Below, piece by piece: positions 55,292 through 64,000 of a stretch of 64,000 nucleotides of DNA. The DNA is from Paenibacillus sp. YYML68 (GTDB taxonomy: Bacteria; Bacillota; Bacilli; Paenibacillales; NBRC-103111). The notes beneath the pieces are model-generated. The model saw only the letters and a list, made by a program, of their open reading frames with translations. It did no database searches and was not told the DNA's origin. The position numbers and the translations under genes were made by a program. The stretch spans positions 304,501 to 368,500 of the forward strand of contig NZ_BQYI01000001.1 of assembly GCF_027923405.1 (NCBI RefSeq), given 5' to 3'. The number at the start of each line of letters is the position of its first letter. Within the stretch, counting starts at the first letter, position 1.

Positions 55292-58200
55292 ATGCCGAAT
55301 ACGATGAAGAAGCATCCGTCTATATATAGTCGAATTAACAGCACCGAAGAACGCTATCCATCCGACGAAACGATTTCCTCGTTATTCCGCAAAGTCGTTG
55401 CTGCTCATGCGTCTGCAACGGCCATTGTATATGGGGAGCGTACGATCTCGTACGACGAGCTGCTGCTGCGAAGCTCACAGGTCGCCGAGCTGCTGGCTCG
55501 CGAGGGATGCGGCAAGGGCGACTATATCGGCATATACATGGAGCGCAGTCCTGAGACCGTTATCGCGATTCTCGGCGTGCTGCGGCTTGGCGCTGTCTAT
55601 GTGCCGATCGACCCGGAGCATCCTATTGAACGCAATCGTTACATTGTGGGAGATGCGCATTGTAAGCAGCTTCTGACGAAGGACGTGTATATGGCGCAGG
55701 CCAAGAGCCTGTCTGCAACAATCGGGGTTGAGGAGCCGCTGACGATGGAGCGCTGCTTCGAGGGCAACGGTCAGTTCGCGGACCCGGAGCTCACACCCGA
55801 TGATCTGGCCTATGTGATCTACACATCCGGTTCGACAGGCAAGCCGAAGGGGACGCTGATCCGTCATAGAGGCGTCGTCAATTTGTGGAACACGTTCACG
55901 CAGGACCTCGGCGTGACGCATCAGGATGTCGTCACCCAGTTCTCGACGTTCAGCTTCGACGCTTCCATTATTGATACGTTCATCGGCCTCTTGAACGGCG
56001 CGAAGCTGGTCATTCTGACGAAGGAGGAGCAGTTGACGCCGGAGCTGTTTCTGGCCTTGCTGGAGCGGCAGCAGGTTACGCACATCGGCTGTCTGCCGAC
56101 GTCCGTATTCAACCGTCTCTCCGAGGTTACAACGGCTGATTCCAAGAGCAAGTGGAGAACGGTGAAGCACATTCTGGTCGGCGGAGAGGCGCTGCTGTCG
56201 GATCACGTTCGGAAGTTCCAGGGGAAGTTCGGCACGGCGACGACGATTATTAATGCCTACGGCCCAACCGAATGTACCGTTATTACGACCTGCTACAAGG
56301 TGAAGCAGTACTGGAGCAGTCAGGCGGTAACGGTGCCGATCGGCAAGCCTATTGGTAATTACAAGATCTATGTTGTGAAGCCGGACGGGACGCTGGCCAA
56401 TGTCGGGGAGGAAGGCGAGCTGTATATCGAGACGTTTGCTCTCGCGAAGGGCTATCTCAACCTGCCTGACAAAACGAACGAGGTGTTCATCGCGAATCCG
56501 TTCAGTGACGACCCTCAATCGATGGTGTACACCTCCGGCGACATCGTGAAGCTGCTGCCCGACGGTAATGTAGAGTTCCAGTACCGCAAGGACGGACAGC
56601 TGAAGCTGCGGGGATTCCGCATAGAGATCGGTGAGATCGAGAATGCACTGTCGAAGCACCCATCTGTCCTTGATGCGGCCGTCATTGCAGTTAAGGATGG
56701 CAACGTCGTGAAGCATCTGTCCTGTTTTTATTCCGAGAAGGAGCGTGTGACCAGCTCAGAGCTAAGGGAGCATCTGAAGGCATACGTGCCGCATTATATG
56801 ATTCCGAGCTACTTCTACCGACTGACCGAAATACCGCTGTCCCCGACCGGGAAGGTCGATCGTAACAAGCTGCTGACGATGGATAATATTGAGCAGGCAG
56901 AGCAGGATGCGCCTTATGAGGAGCCGGCTGGAGAGCTGGAGCAGACGATCGCGGCCGTATGGGCGGATGTGCTAGGTCTTGCCAGGGTCAGCCGCAATGT
57001 TAGCTTCTTCGACATCGGAGGCTATTCACACGCGGTCATGCGCGTATTAGCTCGACTTAAGCTGGATTATTCGAGCCTGCGGCTCAATGACCTGTACGCG
57101 TACAAGACGATCGGGGAGCTTGCTGCTCATATGAGCACGATGACCGACCATACTCAGGTGGAGGAGCTGTCGATCGTCGAATATAAGGATCTGCTTGAGC
57201 GGCCGGCGCTGCCGCGCGTCCAGGTGAACCATAGAGACGGACTCGGCTCCGATATATTGCTGACAGGAGCTACCGGCTATCTGGGCTCACATATTCTCCA
57301 CGATCTCTTGACGACAACCGATGCGAATATTCACGTTCTCGTACGGCCGAACCTCGGTCAGAATGCAATCTCTCGTATCTGGAAAACAATGGACGTCTAC
57401 TTCGGTCAGCAGCTATTCGCGAAATATACGAGCCGAATATTCGTGTACGAGGGCGATCTGGTTAGTGCTAGTCTCGGGCTGTCTGGTGAACAGTTAGCGC
57501 AGCTGAAGAGTAAGATTACGTCCATCATTCATGCTGGAGCCGATGTGCGTCATTTCGGCCGTGCCGATGAATTCCAAGCAACGAACGTCGTAGGGACGGA
57601 CAACCTGCTTAACCTGGTGAAGCAGCGTCCGGAGATTGCGTTCCACTTCATCTCGACGCTAGGTATTCCGGAAGATATGGCTGCATCCGGTATATGGGAG
57701 TCGGTCTCGGAGAGCGCGGATGCGTTCTACCAGGTGAAGCTGGACAATGTGTACACGAACAGCAAGCTGCTCGCTGAGAAGCTCGTAGCCGAGGCGATTA
57801 CAGCCGGCTTGCCGTGCTCGATTTATCGGGCGGGCAACCTGTCGTGTCATAGCGTTACCGGACATTTCCAGAACAACATTAACGAGAACTACTTCTACCG
57901 CATGGTGAAGTCGTTCCTGCTGCTGGGCAAGGCGCCGATGGTAGACACGTACGTCGACATTACGCCGATCGATTGCGCCAGCAGTCTGATGGTGTCGTTG
58001 ATGAAGCAGCCTGTACTTGGCGGCACGTATCACATCTGCAACCCGAGTCCAAGCATGTACGGGGCGTTCATACAGGCATTGACCGCACGAGGGTATGAGA
58101 TTGAGCTGATGCCGCAGCAAGAGTTCGAGCGCTGGGTGTTGAAGGAGGGTGGTGCTGTCAGTCAGGAGGGCGTGGAGCTGGCCATGGCACTGCTCGATGG

Positions 58201-58366
58201 AGATGGCGTGCGCACCTCTCCTTACCGTTACTCGAGCGCGCAATCGTATCTGCAGGCGCAAGAGGATGTGAAGCGGATGCCTGAGCTCCATGAGCTGGTG
58301 GGCAAGCTCGTCCAGCATGCGGTCGATCGCGGGTACTTCCCGCCAGCGACTCGTCACAGTGCTTAG
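55292..58366 (+). CDS. Stand-alone NRPS module: adenylation, carrier and thioester-reductase domains
   Basis: 1024 residues. The A domain (about 25-540) shows YVIYTSGSTGKPKGT, NAYGPTECT, YTSGDIVKLLPDG, FRIEIGEIE and LSPTGKVDRNKL. The carrier (about 555-625) has FFDIGGYSHAVM with the pantetheine Ser S579. The R domain (about 650-1010) is an extended SDR with LLTGATGYLGSHIL and Y-x3-K in VYTNSKLLAEKL. There is no condensation domain. Such enzymes activate one carboxylic or amino acid and release it reductively as aldehyde or alcohol, as Lys2 and carboxylic acid reductases do. By my alignment to GrsA the pocket code reads D-A-I-G-L-G-A-V-I-K, unmatched in memory. AAGGAGAG precedes the ATG. A phosphopantetheinyl transferase must come from elsewhere. 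Confidence 0.9.
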   Translation: MPNTMKKHPSIYSRINSTEERYPSDETISSLFRKVVAAHASATAIVYGERTISYDELLLRSSQVAELLAREGCGKGDYIGIYMERSPETVIAILGVLRLGAVYVPIDPEHPIERNRYIVGDAHCKQLLTKDVYMAQAKSLSATIGVEEPLTMERCFEGNGQFADPELTPDDLAYVIYTSGSTGKPKGTLIRHRGVVNLWNTFTQDLGVTHQDVVTQFSTFSFDASIIDTFIGLLNGAKLVILTKEEQLTPELFLALLERQQVTHIGCLPTSVFNRLSEVTTADSKSKWRTVKHILVGGEALLSDHVRKFQGKFGTATTIINAYGPTECTVITTCYKVKQYWSSQAVTVPIGKPIGNYKIYVVKPDGTLANVGEEGELYIETFALAKGYLNLPDKTNEVFIANPFSDDPQSMVYTSGDIVKLLPDGNVEFQYRKDGQLKLRGFRIEIGEIENALSKHPSVLDAAVIAVKDGNVVKHLSCFYSEKERVTSSELREHLKAYVPHYMIPSYFYRLTEIPLSPTGKVDRNKLLTMDNIEQAEQDAPYEEPAGELEQTIAAVWADVLGLARVSRNVSFFDIGGYSHAVMRVLARLKLDYSSLRLNDLYAYKTIGELAAHMSTMTDHTQVEELSIVEYKDLLERPALPRVQVNHRDGLGSDILLTGATGYLGSHILHDLLTTTDANIHVLVRPNLGQNAISRIWKTMDVYFGQQLFAKYTSRIFVYEGDLVSASLGLSGEQLAQLKSKITSIIHAGADVRHFGRADEFQATNVVGTDNLLNLVKQRPEIAFHFISTLGIPEDMAASGIWESVSESADAFYQVKLDNVYTNSKLLAEKLVAEAITAGLPCSIYRAGNLSCHSVTGHFQNNINENYFYRMVKSFLLLGKAPMVDTYVDITPIDCASSLMVSLMKQPVLGGTYHICNPSPSMYGAFIQALTARGYEIELMPQQEFERWVLKEGGAVSQEGVELAMALLDGDGVRTSPYRYSSAQSYLQAQEDVKRMPELHELVGKLVQHAVDRGYFPPATRHSA

Positions 58367-58428
58367 CAAATATGCACAGCCTCTGTAGGCTAATTGCCTT
58401 GTGTCATCGTGTAGTATAAGTTGAAGAA

Positions 58429-58455
58429 GGTCAGCACGGATGTGCTGGCCTATTT
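58429..58455 (+). terminator. Terminator of the NRPS gene
   Basis: GGTCAGCAC (58429-58437) pairs with GTGCTGGCC (58442-58450) around GGAT, followed by TATTTGCTGTTT. Confidence 0.6.
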
Positions 58456-58496
58456 GCTGTTTATTCGTATTGCACTATAGGGCGAGGAAAATAGTT

Positions 58497-58505
58497 ACAG
58501 TATAT
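58497..58505. repeat. Left target-site duplication of the IS4 element
   Basis: ACAGTATAT flanks the left end and is repeated exactly at 59981-59989 on the right. Confidence 0.95.
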
Positions 58506-59980
58506 CAGTAGCGTTGCATAAATCATGACATCTAAAATGGTGGAATATTCAGAAATTAGTTTTCAAATTCCAAGGGCCAAAAACTTACGGGGTACCCCTG
58601 AAACAGGCAGTTGCTGTCCATTTGTAATATTCATCCTTTTCAAGTTGATGATTGGTTTTTTTTCGACTTAGGCGACTTACTGGTCTTTCTGTTTCTTCTG
58701 TCGCCCTCTCGAAGTTCGACTTGGTTTTCGCTCTACTGCTGCGACCATCCTCAGCCACGGTTGCCACATGAGTTCTTTCAAAGCCTCAATGAGTTCCGTT
58801 AACGTTCGACTCGTTCCCAGTTCTAGCTTCATAAGCAGCAGCAAGCAGTATGCAATTAAACAGATCCAAATCTGATTCATCACTGCGTTCTCGCTGTCAC
58901 CGTAAAAACAGGTTAGCTTCAGGTTCTGCTTGACCCACCGGAAGAACATCTCGATCTGCCAGCGGCTACGATACAGGTCACCAAGCTCTTCTGCCGTCAG
59001 GTCGAACCGATTCGTAATGATACGGACCTCATTACCGCGACCGTCTGTGGTGACGATCATACGAAGGGGGTGCTGCATGCGCTTGTGAGCTTTGCCTAGC
59101 ACGACTTTGACATCGCGGATGATGTCTGAATCTGTGTTCACCGAAAGTTCTTCCACTTCTTCGACAACAGCATTGTCCTTTAATCGTGATACGAATCGAA
59201 TGCCACGCTCGCAGTAACTGTCGTATTTGCCGTAGTCCAGATACCCGCGGTCCATCAGATACGTGACGTCCGACTCATCGATCAGGACGTCCATTTGGCT
59301 GCGGTCTGCGGGCCTTGCAGGCGTAACCACTGCCTTATCCGGATAAACATGGTCGGGGTCAGCAAATGCCACTCGCAGGTGCAGTTTCACGCCTGCTTTC
59401 GTTTTTCGGAAAGTCGCCCATTTATACCGCTGTAGGCAAACGCTGATCGTAGAAGAGTCTATAATCTTGACCGTTCCGATGCGCCCTGATATCGGCCTAG
59501 CATCTCGATGCAACTGTGTAATGAGATTACAAAGGATGGCTTGAAGTACTTCTGGGTCCAGTTGATTATTTTTACGGGACAACTGGGATGCACTGATCGA
59601 AGCAATGCCGAGTTGCTTTTGAAATTCCTCGTCGTGCTCCAGCTTTCGCATGATGGAACGAAGACCCTTTCGCTTCTCTAACTGTGCTTCGATGAAGATG
59701 TACAGAAAGACTAAGGTGTCGAGCTTTTTCACATAACGGTCGAGCGTAGTCGTGCTTTGCCAATTCGGGATGATGTTTGGATTTATTGGTGCAACCCATT
59801 TACCAAATGCAGAAAATAGTGTATCCTTGTCCATGCGTATCTCCTAAGTTAGGGATTTGGACAGGGCTACCTGTTACCCTAATTTTAGGAGTTTTTTGTT
59901 ACAGAGTACGACCTATTTATTACAATAATAGCACAATTTGTCCAATCTGTTCGCGTGTTAGTTTTTATGCAACGCTACTG
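58506..59980 (-). mobile_element. Complete IS4-family insertion sequence
   Basis: A 1475-bp element bounded by perfect 17-base inverted repeats (CAGTAGCGTTGCATAAA at 58506-58522 and its complement at 59964-59980), with identical 9-base target duplications outside. It carries one intact transposase gene on the minus strand. Intact ends and an unmutated target duplication show recent insertion, into the intergenic space between the NRPS terminator and the large adhesin gene. Confidence 0.95.
58677..59834 (-). CDS. IS4-family transposase
   Basis: 385 residues, DDE type. IIDSSTIS gives the first Asp, YLMDRGYLDYGKYDSY the second. The YREK-type signature is YRSRWQIEMFFRWVKQNLKL, with the catalytic Glu. 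AGGAGATACGC precedes the ATG, and the frame is intact to a basic tail (RTSRGRQKKQKDQ). The 9-base target duplication fits the IS4 family. The protein is probably active. Confidence 0.95.
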   Translation of the reverse strand: MDKDTLFSAFGKWVAPINPNIIPNWQSTTTLDRYVKKLDTLVFLYIFIEAQLEKRKGLRSIMRKLEHDEEFQKQLGIASISASQLSRKNNQLDPEVLQAILCNLITQLHRDARPISGRIGTVKIIDSSTISVCLQRYKWATFRKTKAGVKLHLRVAFADPDHVYPDKAVVTPARPADRSQMDVLIDESDVTYLMDRGYLDYGKYDSYCERGIRFVSRLKDNAVVEEVEELSVNTDSDIIRDVKVVLGKAHKRMQHPLRMIVTTDGRGNEVRIITNRFDLTAEELGDLYRSRWQIEMFFRWVKQNLKLTCFYGDSENAVMNQIWICLIAYCLLLLMKLELGTSRTLTELIEALKELMWQPWLRMVAAVERKPSRTSRGRQKKQKDQ

Positions 59981-59989
59981 ACAGTATAT
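59981..59989. repeat. Right target-site duplication of the IS4 element
   Basis: ACAGTATAT directly follows the right terminal repeat and equals the left copy at 58497-58505. Confidence 0.95.
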
Positions 59990-60137
59990 GTCGAAGAGTT
60001 TTAAGAAAGTTTGATCAAACTAGGGCTTATTTCATCCAATATCACGCTGTATAATGGGCTTATAGTTCAGTAGTACCACAATCTAGCGTATTTGACCAGC
60101 AACTTTATTCAGGAGTGAGAAAGGGGATTGACCGTTA

Positions 60138-63100
60138 GTGTATGAACATCGACAACTGATCCGACATCTTGCAGCTCGACCCTTGCAAGTATTGCTGCTT
60201 GCCGTGGTGGTGCTACTTGGCTTGTATGGAGTGGGGATGGAGCAGGCACACGCCTCGACACCAGCGCTGACTGATTATATGTTCGGCGAACCCTCCAACA
60301 GCAAGGGGAACAACAAGGACACGAACACGAATAACAACTTTCGACATTTTACAGCGACGACATATTCGGGCGTCAACTTAACGGATGCGCAGAGGGGCAA
60401 CACTGCGGTCGTCCGGCCCAATGGCACACAGGATAACTGGAACATTACATATACGCTCGATCTAGACCGTCTAACGTCGGTCATTGATAAGGGCGACCTG
60501 CAATTCAAGGTCATCTTCGACGGTCATAGTATCGACGAGACGTGGGATAACGATCTTCTGGAGTATAAGCTGGAGCGAGTGACCTCGAACTGGCAATATA
60601 TCAAGGTGACTGGCTATGGAGATGAACAGGGTAACGATGAATTCAATGACGTTGAGGGATGGGTTCGGGACATAGACAAGGGCTGGTTCAATCTCGATCC
60701 GCTAACGCGAAAAATATTAGTAGGCTTCTACTCCACCGATGGGGAGAAGAGTAATAACCGTACGCAGGTTGAGAACGTTCGCGTGTACTTCAGGGATACG
60801 GTGCGACCGTTGCTGAAGAAGGTAACGCCGTTAACTGCGAACGGATCGTACAAGAAGGATAGTAAAATTTCGTTCCAGCTCGAATTCGATGAGCCGGTCA
60901 AGGTGAACACGAGCTCCACGATTCCGATGAATACAGGCGGTGCGGCCGTCTACGAGAGTGGCAATTATTCCAATACACTTACCTATTCGTATATTGTCAG
61001 AGAAAATGACGATCAATCGAAGCTCGATACGACGATTAATATGCTTAATATCGCGAGCCTTACGCTGAGGGTGCAGGATCTTGGGGGCAATGAGCTGATC
61101 GATACCGCACCTGGCTACTCCAACGGCTTGACTGCGAGTGCAATTAAGGCGGACGGCAAGGCGCCGAGCGTGAACAGCAGCGGCATTACGGTGAGCAAGC
61201 GGGATACGATGCTGCGATACGGGGACATCATCGAAATTACCGTGCCCTTCACCGAGAACGTGAATGTGAGCGGGCAGCCATCGGCGATTACGCTATGGTT
61301 CAATAACGGCTCGTTCGCTACTGCGAAGAGCATTGGCAATAACTTGAGTAGTCTTACGTTCGAATATATCGGAGGAGAGACGGGACAGGATGTGGCCTTG
61401 CTCGACTTTGCTTCATCTGGCAGCTTCCTTGGCGGGATGATTACTGACGTGGCGGGTAACCCGCTCGCGAATCAGAGCGTGTCAGGCTTCTCGGCCTTCA
61501 ACATTGGGGTTGATACGAAGGCGCCGACCATCACCTACACACGCTCTGGCGCCGATACGTATAAACAGACCGAGTCGGTTCGCGTTGATCTGAATGACGG
61601 AAGCGGAACAGGCGTAACCGACCTGTTCACCTATCATTGGTCCGCGCAGACCTATGTATCGGACTGGAATGCTGTGACGACGACAGCGGCGCCGGGGACG
61701 ACCTTGACGTCCCCGACTGGCATGACAGGCACGCAATATTTGCACGTGCGCGCAGCGGACAAGAACGGCAACGTCCGAACCGAGTTCACGCCTGTCAAGC
61801 TCGACAACACACCACCTGTAATCCAAGTGAACCCGAACGGGGGGACGGCTTACCAGCAGAGCTACACGGTGTCCCTTCAAGCAAGTGATGGTCATGCGGG
61901 TATGGATACTGGCAGTCTGAAGTATCAGTGGATTGCTGATGGCGGCACCGTTAATGAAGGAAGCTGGCGCAGTGCAACACTCGGGGAATCGATTCGCTCG
62001 GACTTGACAGGTGCATCGACTGCCGGACAGTGGCGGCTTGCTGTACGGGCGAGCGATCTTGCAGGGAATACGGGCAATATTCAATCCGAGCCGTATACGA
62101 TTGATCGCACAGGACCGCAGGTGACAGTCACACCGAATGGCAGTGAGACGTACAGTCGAAGCTACAACATTCAAGTGTCCGCCTCTGACCCGGCTGGTAT
62201 CGGCACGCTTCAGTATCAATGGACCGATAGTGCCGATACGCCGGGATCGGGCTGGCGTTCGACGTCAAGCGGCAGCACGATTACGGGTGAGTCCCACTTC
62301 GAGGGCATGTGGTACTTACATCTGATGGCGACTGACTCAGCGGGCAACGTCACGACGACGTACAAGCCGTTCCGATATGACCAGCAGGCCCCAACTGTCA
62401 GCTTCTCGCCTGATGGCTCGAGCGCTCCGGCGAAGACGGCGAATCCAACCGTCAATGCGGTAGATGCGTACTCGTCGGTCCAGCTGTACGCCATGTGGAA
62501 GCGTCAAGGCGAGTCGGTGCAGGCATCCGATGCAGGCTGGGTGCAGGTGAGCACAGCGAACGTGCCGCTGAACAGCGGCGACGGCTCCTGGGTGCTTCAT
62601 GTGAAGGCGACGGACAGCGCGGGCAATATGCAGCTGTACGTGAGCTCGCCGTACTTGCTCGATAACACGGCGCCGACGGGCTCGGTTGTTCCGATGAAGG
62701 CTTCGACGACATTACCGCAGGCCGAGCTCAAGCTGACAGGCACCGATACAGTCAGCGAGACGGGTGAACTGGAATATACGATTTCGTTGGACGGGGGCAG
62801 TCAGTGGAGCAGCTGGCAGCTGTTCACGGCAGAGGTTCCAGTACAGCTTCCCGACCAAGAGGGTACGTACCCAATACAGGTGAAGCTTCGCGATCAGGCG
62901 CTCAACGAGAGCAACGTATATACGACTGAAGTTGCGGTAGATCGGACCGCACCAACGGCAGAGGTTCAATATTCAACGACGAAGCCGACGAAGCAGAGCG
63001 TCATCGCGACATTGATCAACGTGCAGGACGGGGTTACATCGAGTGCTGATGTGAGGGTCGTCAATAACAACGGCGACATGTCCAGAACGTTGACCGAGAA

Positions 63101-64000
63101 CGGTACCTTCGAGTTCATTATTGAGGATGAGGCGGGCAACCAGCGTACGATCGAGGCGAAGGTAAGCTGGATCTTCGAGGAGGCCGTCAGCATCGGTGTG
63201 ACGCCAGATGGAAGAGCCACAGCTGCACAGGGGGCCAAGGCTGTCGTGACCGTTACGAACACGGCACCATTCGAGGTAGATCCGAAGCTGGAGTATCAGT
63301 GGAGCACAAGCGACCAGCCGTCTAGCTCTGCTTGGAGCGTGGCAGCGGACGGCACGTATAACATCACCGATAAGGTGCGTGTCGACGTACAGCTGGCTAA
63401 CGGCTCGTACACGTTCGAGCTGAACGGCGGTGATGGGGACTGGTATTTGCACGTACGAGCGTTCGACAGTGATGGTGTGCCTGTTGTGAAGTCGACAGGA
63501 CGGTTCCTTCTGGACAATACGGCACCGACAGGAAGCGTGGAGCTGGCGCAGCCGATTACGCGCAGCCCGGAGGCGAAGCTGAAGCTGACTGGAGCGGACG
63601 ATCGGACGATTAACGGTAATCTCGAGTATGCAATATCGACGGACAACGGCACGAGCTGGTCCAGCTGGACGCTGCTGGCTGCTGAGCGTACGGTTGATTT
63701 GCCCAATCAGGAGGGCACGTACAGCATCTACGTCAAGCTGCGGGACGAAGCTTCGAATGAGAGTGTCAGCTATCCGGTGCAAGCGATTATCGATCAGACG
63801 GCGCCAACAGCTTCGATTCAATATTCGACAACGGAAGCGACGAAGCGCCCGGTGACGGCTACACTTGTAGGCTTGGCGGATAATGTGTCTGCCGCTGAGC
63901 GCATTACCGTATTGAACAACAACGGTGAGAAGACGAAGGAGCTTACAGCGAACGGGACGTTCACCTTCGTTCTGGCTGATGAGGCTGGCAACGAGCGTAC
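60138..64000 (+). CDS. Large secreted protein with repeated Ig-like domains (3' end outside window)
   Basis: An open frame of more than 1287 codons runs to the window edge. GTG 60138 opens a signal peptide: basic start, PLQVLLLAVVVLLGLYG core, probable cleavage after AHA at 39. An N-terminal beta domain is followed by repeated bacterial Ig-like domains. Motifs recur at spaced intervals: LDNTPPVIQVNPNG, IDRTGPQVTVTPNG, WYLHLMATDSAGNV, LDNTAPTGSV (twice), SSWxL and LPDQEGTYPIQVKLRD/LPNQEGTYSIYVKLRD. This is typical of large Paenibacillus adhesins or wall-associated proteins, which often end in SLH domains; the anchor is beyond the window. AAAGGGG lies rather far upstream of the GTG. TATAAT at 60050-60055 is a possible -10. 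Confidence 0.85.
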   Translation, partial: MYEHRQLIRHLAARPLQVLLLAVVVLLGLYGVGMEQAHASTPALTDYMFGEPSNSKGNNKDTNTNNNFRHFTATTYSGVNLTDAQRGNTAVVRPNGTQDNWNITYTLDLDRLTSVIDKGDLQFKVIFDGHSIDETWDNDLLEYKLERVTSNWQYIKVTGYGDEQGNDEFNDVEGWVRDIDKGWFNLDPLTRKILVGFYSTDGEKSNNRTQVENVRVYFRDTVRPLLKKVTPLTANGSYKKDSKISFQLEFDEPVKVNTSSTIPMNTGGAAVYESGNYSNTLTYSYIVRENDDQSKLDTTINMLNIASLTLRVQDLGGNELIDTAPGYSNGLTASAIKADGKAPSVNSSGITVSKRDTMLRYGDIIEITVPFTENVNVSGQPSAITLWFNNGSFATAKSIGNNLSSLTFEYIGGETGQDVALLDFASSGSFLGGMITDVAGNPLANQSVSGFSAFNIGVDTKAPTITYTRSGADTYKQTESVRVDLNDGSGTGVTDLFTYHWSAQTYVSDWNAVTTTAAPGTTLTSPTGMTGTQYLHVRAADKNGNVRTEFTPVKLDNTPPVIQVNPNGGTAYQQSYTVSLQASDGHAGMDTGSLKYQWIADGGTVNEGSWRSATLGESIRSDLTGASTAGQWRLAVRASDLAGNTGNIQSEPYTIDRTGPQVTVTPNGSETYSRSYNIQVSASDPAGIGTLQYQWTDSADTPGSGWRSTSSGSTITGESHFEGMWYLHLMATDSAGNVTTTYKPFRYDQQAPTVSFSPDGSSAPAKTANPTVNAVDAYSSVQLYAMWKRQGESVQASDAGWVQVSTANVPLNSGDGSWVLHVKATDSAGNMQLYVSSPYLLDNTAPTGSVVPMKASTTLPQAELKLTGTDTVSETGELEYTISLDGGSQWSSWQLFTAEVPVQLPDQEGTYPIQVKLRDQALNESNVYTTEVAVDRTAPTAEVQYSTTKPTKQSVIATLINVQDGVTSSADVRVVNNNGDMSRTLTENGTFEFIIEDEAGNQRTIEAKVSWIFEEAVSIGVTPDGRATAAQGAKAVVTVTNTAPFEVDPKLEYQWSTSDQPSSSAWSVAADGTYNITDKVRVDVQLANGSYTFELNGGDGDWYLHVRAFDSDGVPVVKSTGRFLLDNTAPTGSVELAQPITRSPEAKLKLTGADDRTINGNLEYAISTDNGTSWSSWTLLAAERTVDLPNQEGTYSIYVKLRDEASNESVSYPVQAIIDQTAPTASIQYSTTEATKRPVTATLVGLADNVSAAERITVLNNNGEKTKELTANGTFTFVLADEAGNER

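Noticed and set aside
55475-56716. A 413-codon minus-strand frame opposite the NRPS adenylation domain
   Set aside because: Antisense to a clear adenylation domain, with no motifs of its own.

Overview
The window looks like chromosome of a spore-forming, low-to-moderate-GC Firmicute, most likely Paenibacillus or a close relative. The basis is S-layer-homology (SLH) surface proteins, decayed gerA/gerB/gerC germination genes, an RsbQ homologue, sigma-A-type promoters, strong AGGAGG ribosome binding sites with frequent GTG/TTG starts, and an AraC-controlled sugar ABC transporter. The genus is inferred from gene content, not from a marker gene.

Layout. 1-5000 is an eroded accessory zone: a VOC/HxlR pair, remnants of two transposases (IS5/IS1182-like and IS256), an XRE regulator facing a truncated NAD(P)H oxidoreductase joined to a truncated mazF, and a good initiator tRNA-Met gene on the minus strand. 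5000-7600 holds a coupled rlmN and DEAD-box helicase pair. 7.7-12 kb has a TetR/SDR divergent pair and an AraC-GyrI regulator with an alpha/beta hydrolase, among C-terminal fragments of AraC, LemA and MBL-fold genes. 12-14.1 kb is a collapsed ger operon (gerA with frameshifts, gerB tail, 5'-less gerC).

14.2-24.5 kb is regulatory and metabolic: an rsbQ-like hydrolase beside a PAS-PAS histidine kinase, an MFS pump divergent from LysR, a secreted unknown protein, a TetR/DUF3995/FAD-monooxygenase operon, and a receiver-BTAD response regulator. 24.5-36.5 kb encodes surface proteins: a 1940-residue SLH protein with six 312-bp Ig-like repeats and two RCC1 blocks, a class III nucleotidyl cyclase, and a LTD/choice-of-anchor-I protein followed by an SLH partner.

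36.6-48.6 kb has a DUF389 membrane protein, a Dabb protein, and a catabolic operon: AraC, solute-binding protein, two permeases, glycerol kinase, GH31 alpha-glycosidase, glycerol-3-phosphate dehydrogenase. The operon reads as uptake of an alpha-glycoside of glycerol, intracellular cleavage, and funnelling of glycerol to dihydroxyacetone phosphate. No ATPase is encoded, so a shared MsmX-type ATPase is expected.

48.8-58.4 kb has two chemoreceptors (NIT-like and Cache-like sensors), SelO with a DinB protein, and a stand-alone adenylation-carrier-reductase NRPS module. A complete IS4-family element with perfect 17-bp ends and a 9-bp target duplication sits at 58506-59980. The right edge (60138 onward) is the start of a very large secreted protein of repeated Ig-like domains that runs off the window. 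Strongest candidates for something new: the glycoside-glycerol operon, the RsbQ-histidine kinase pair, the orphan A-T-R module and the surface-protein cluster.
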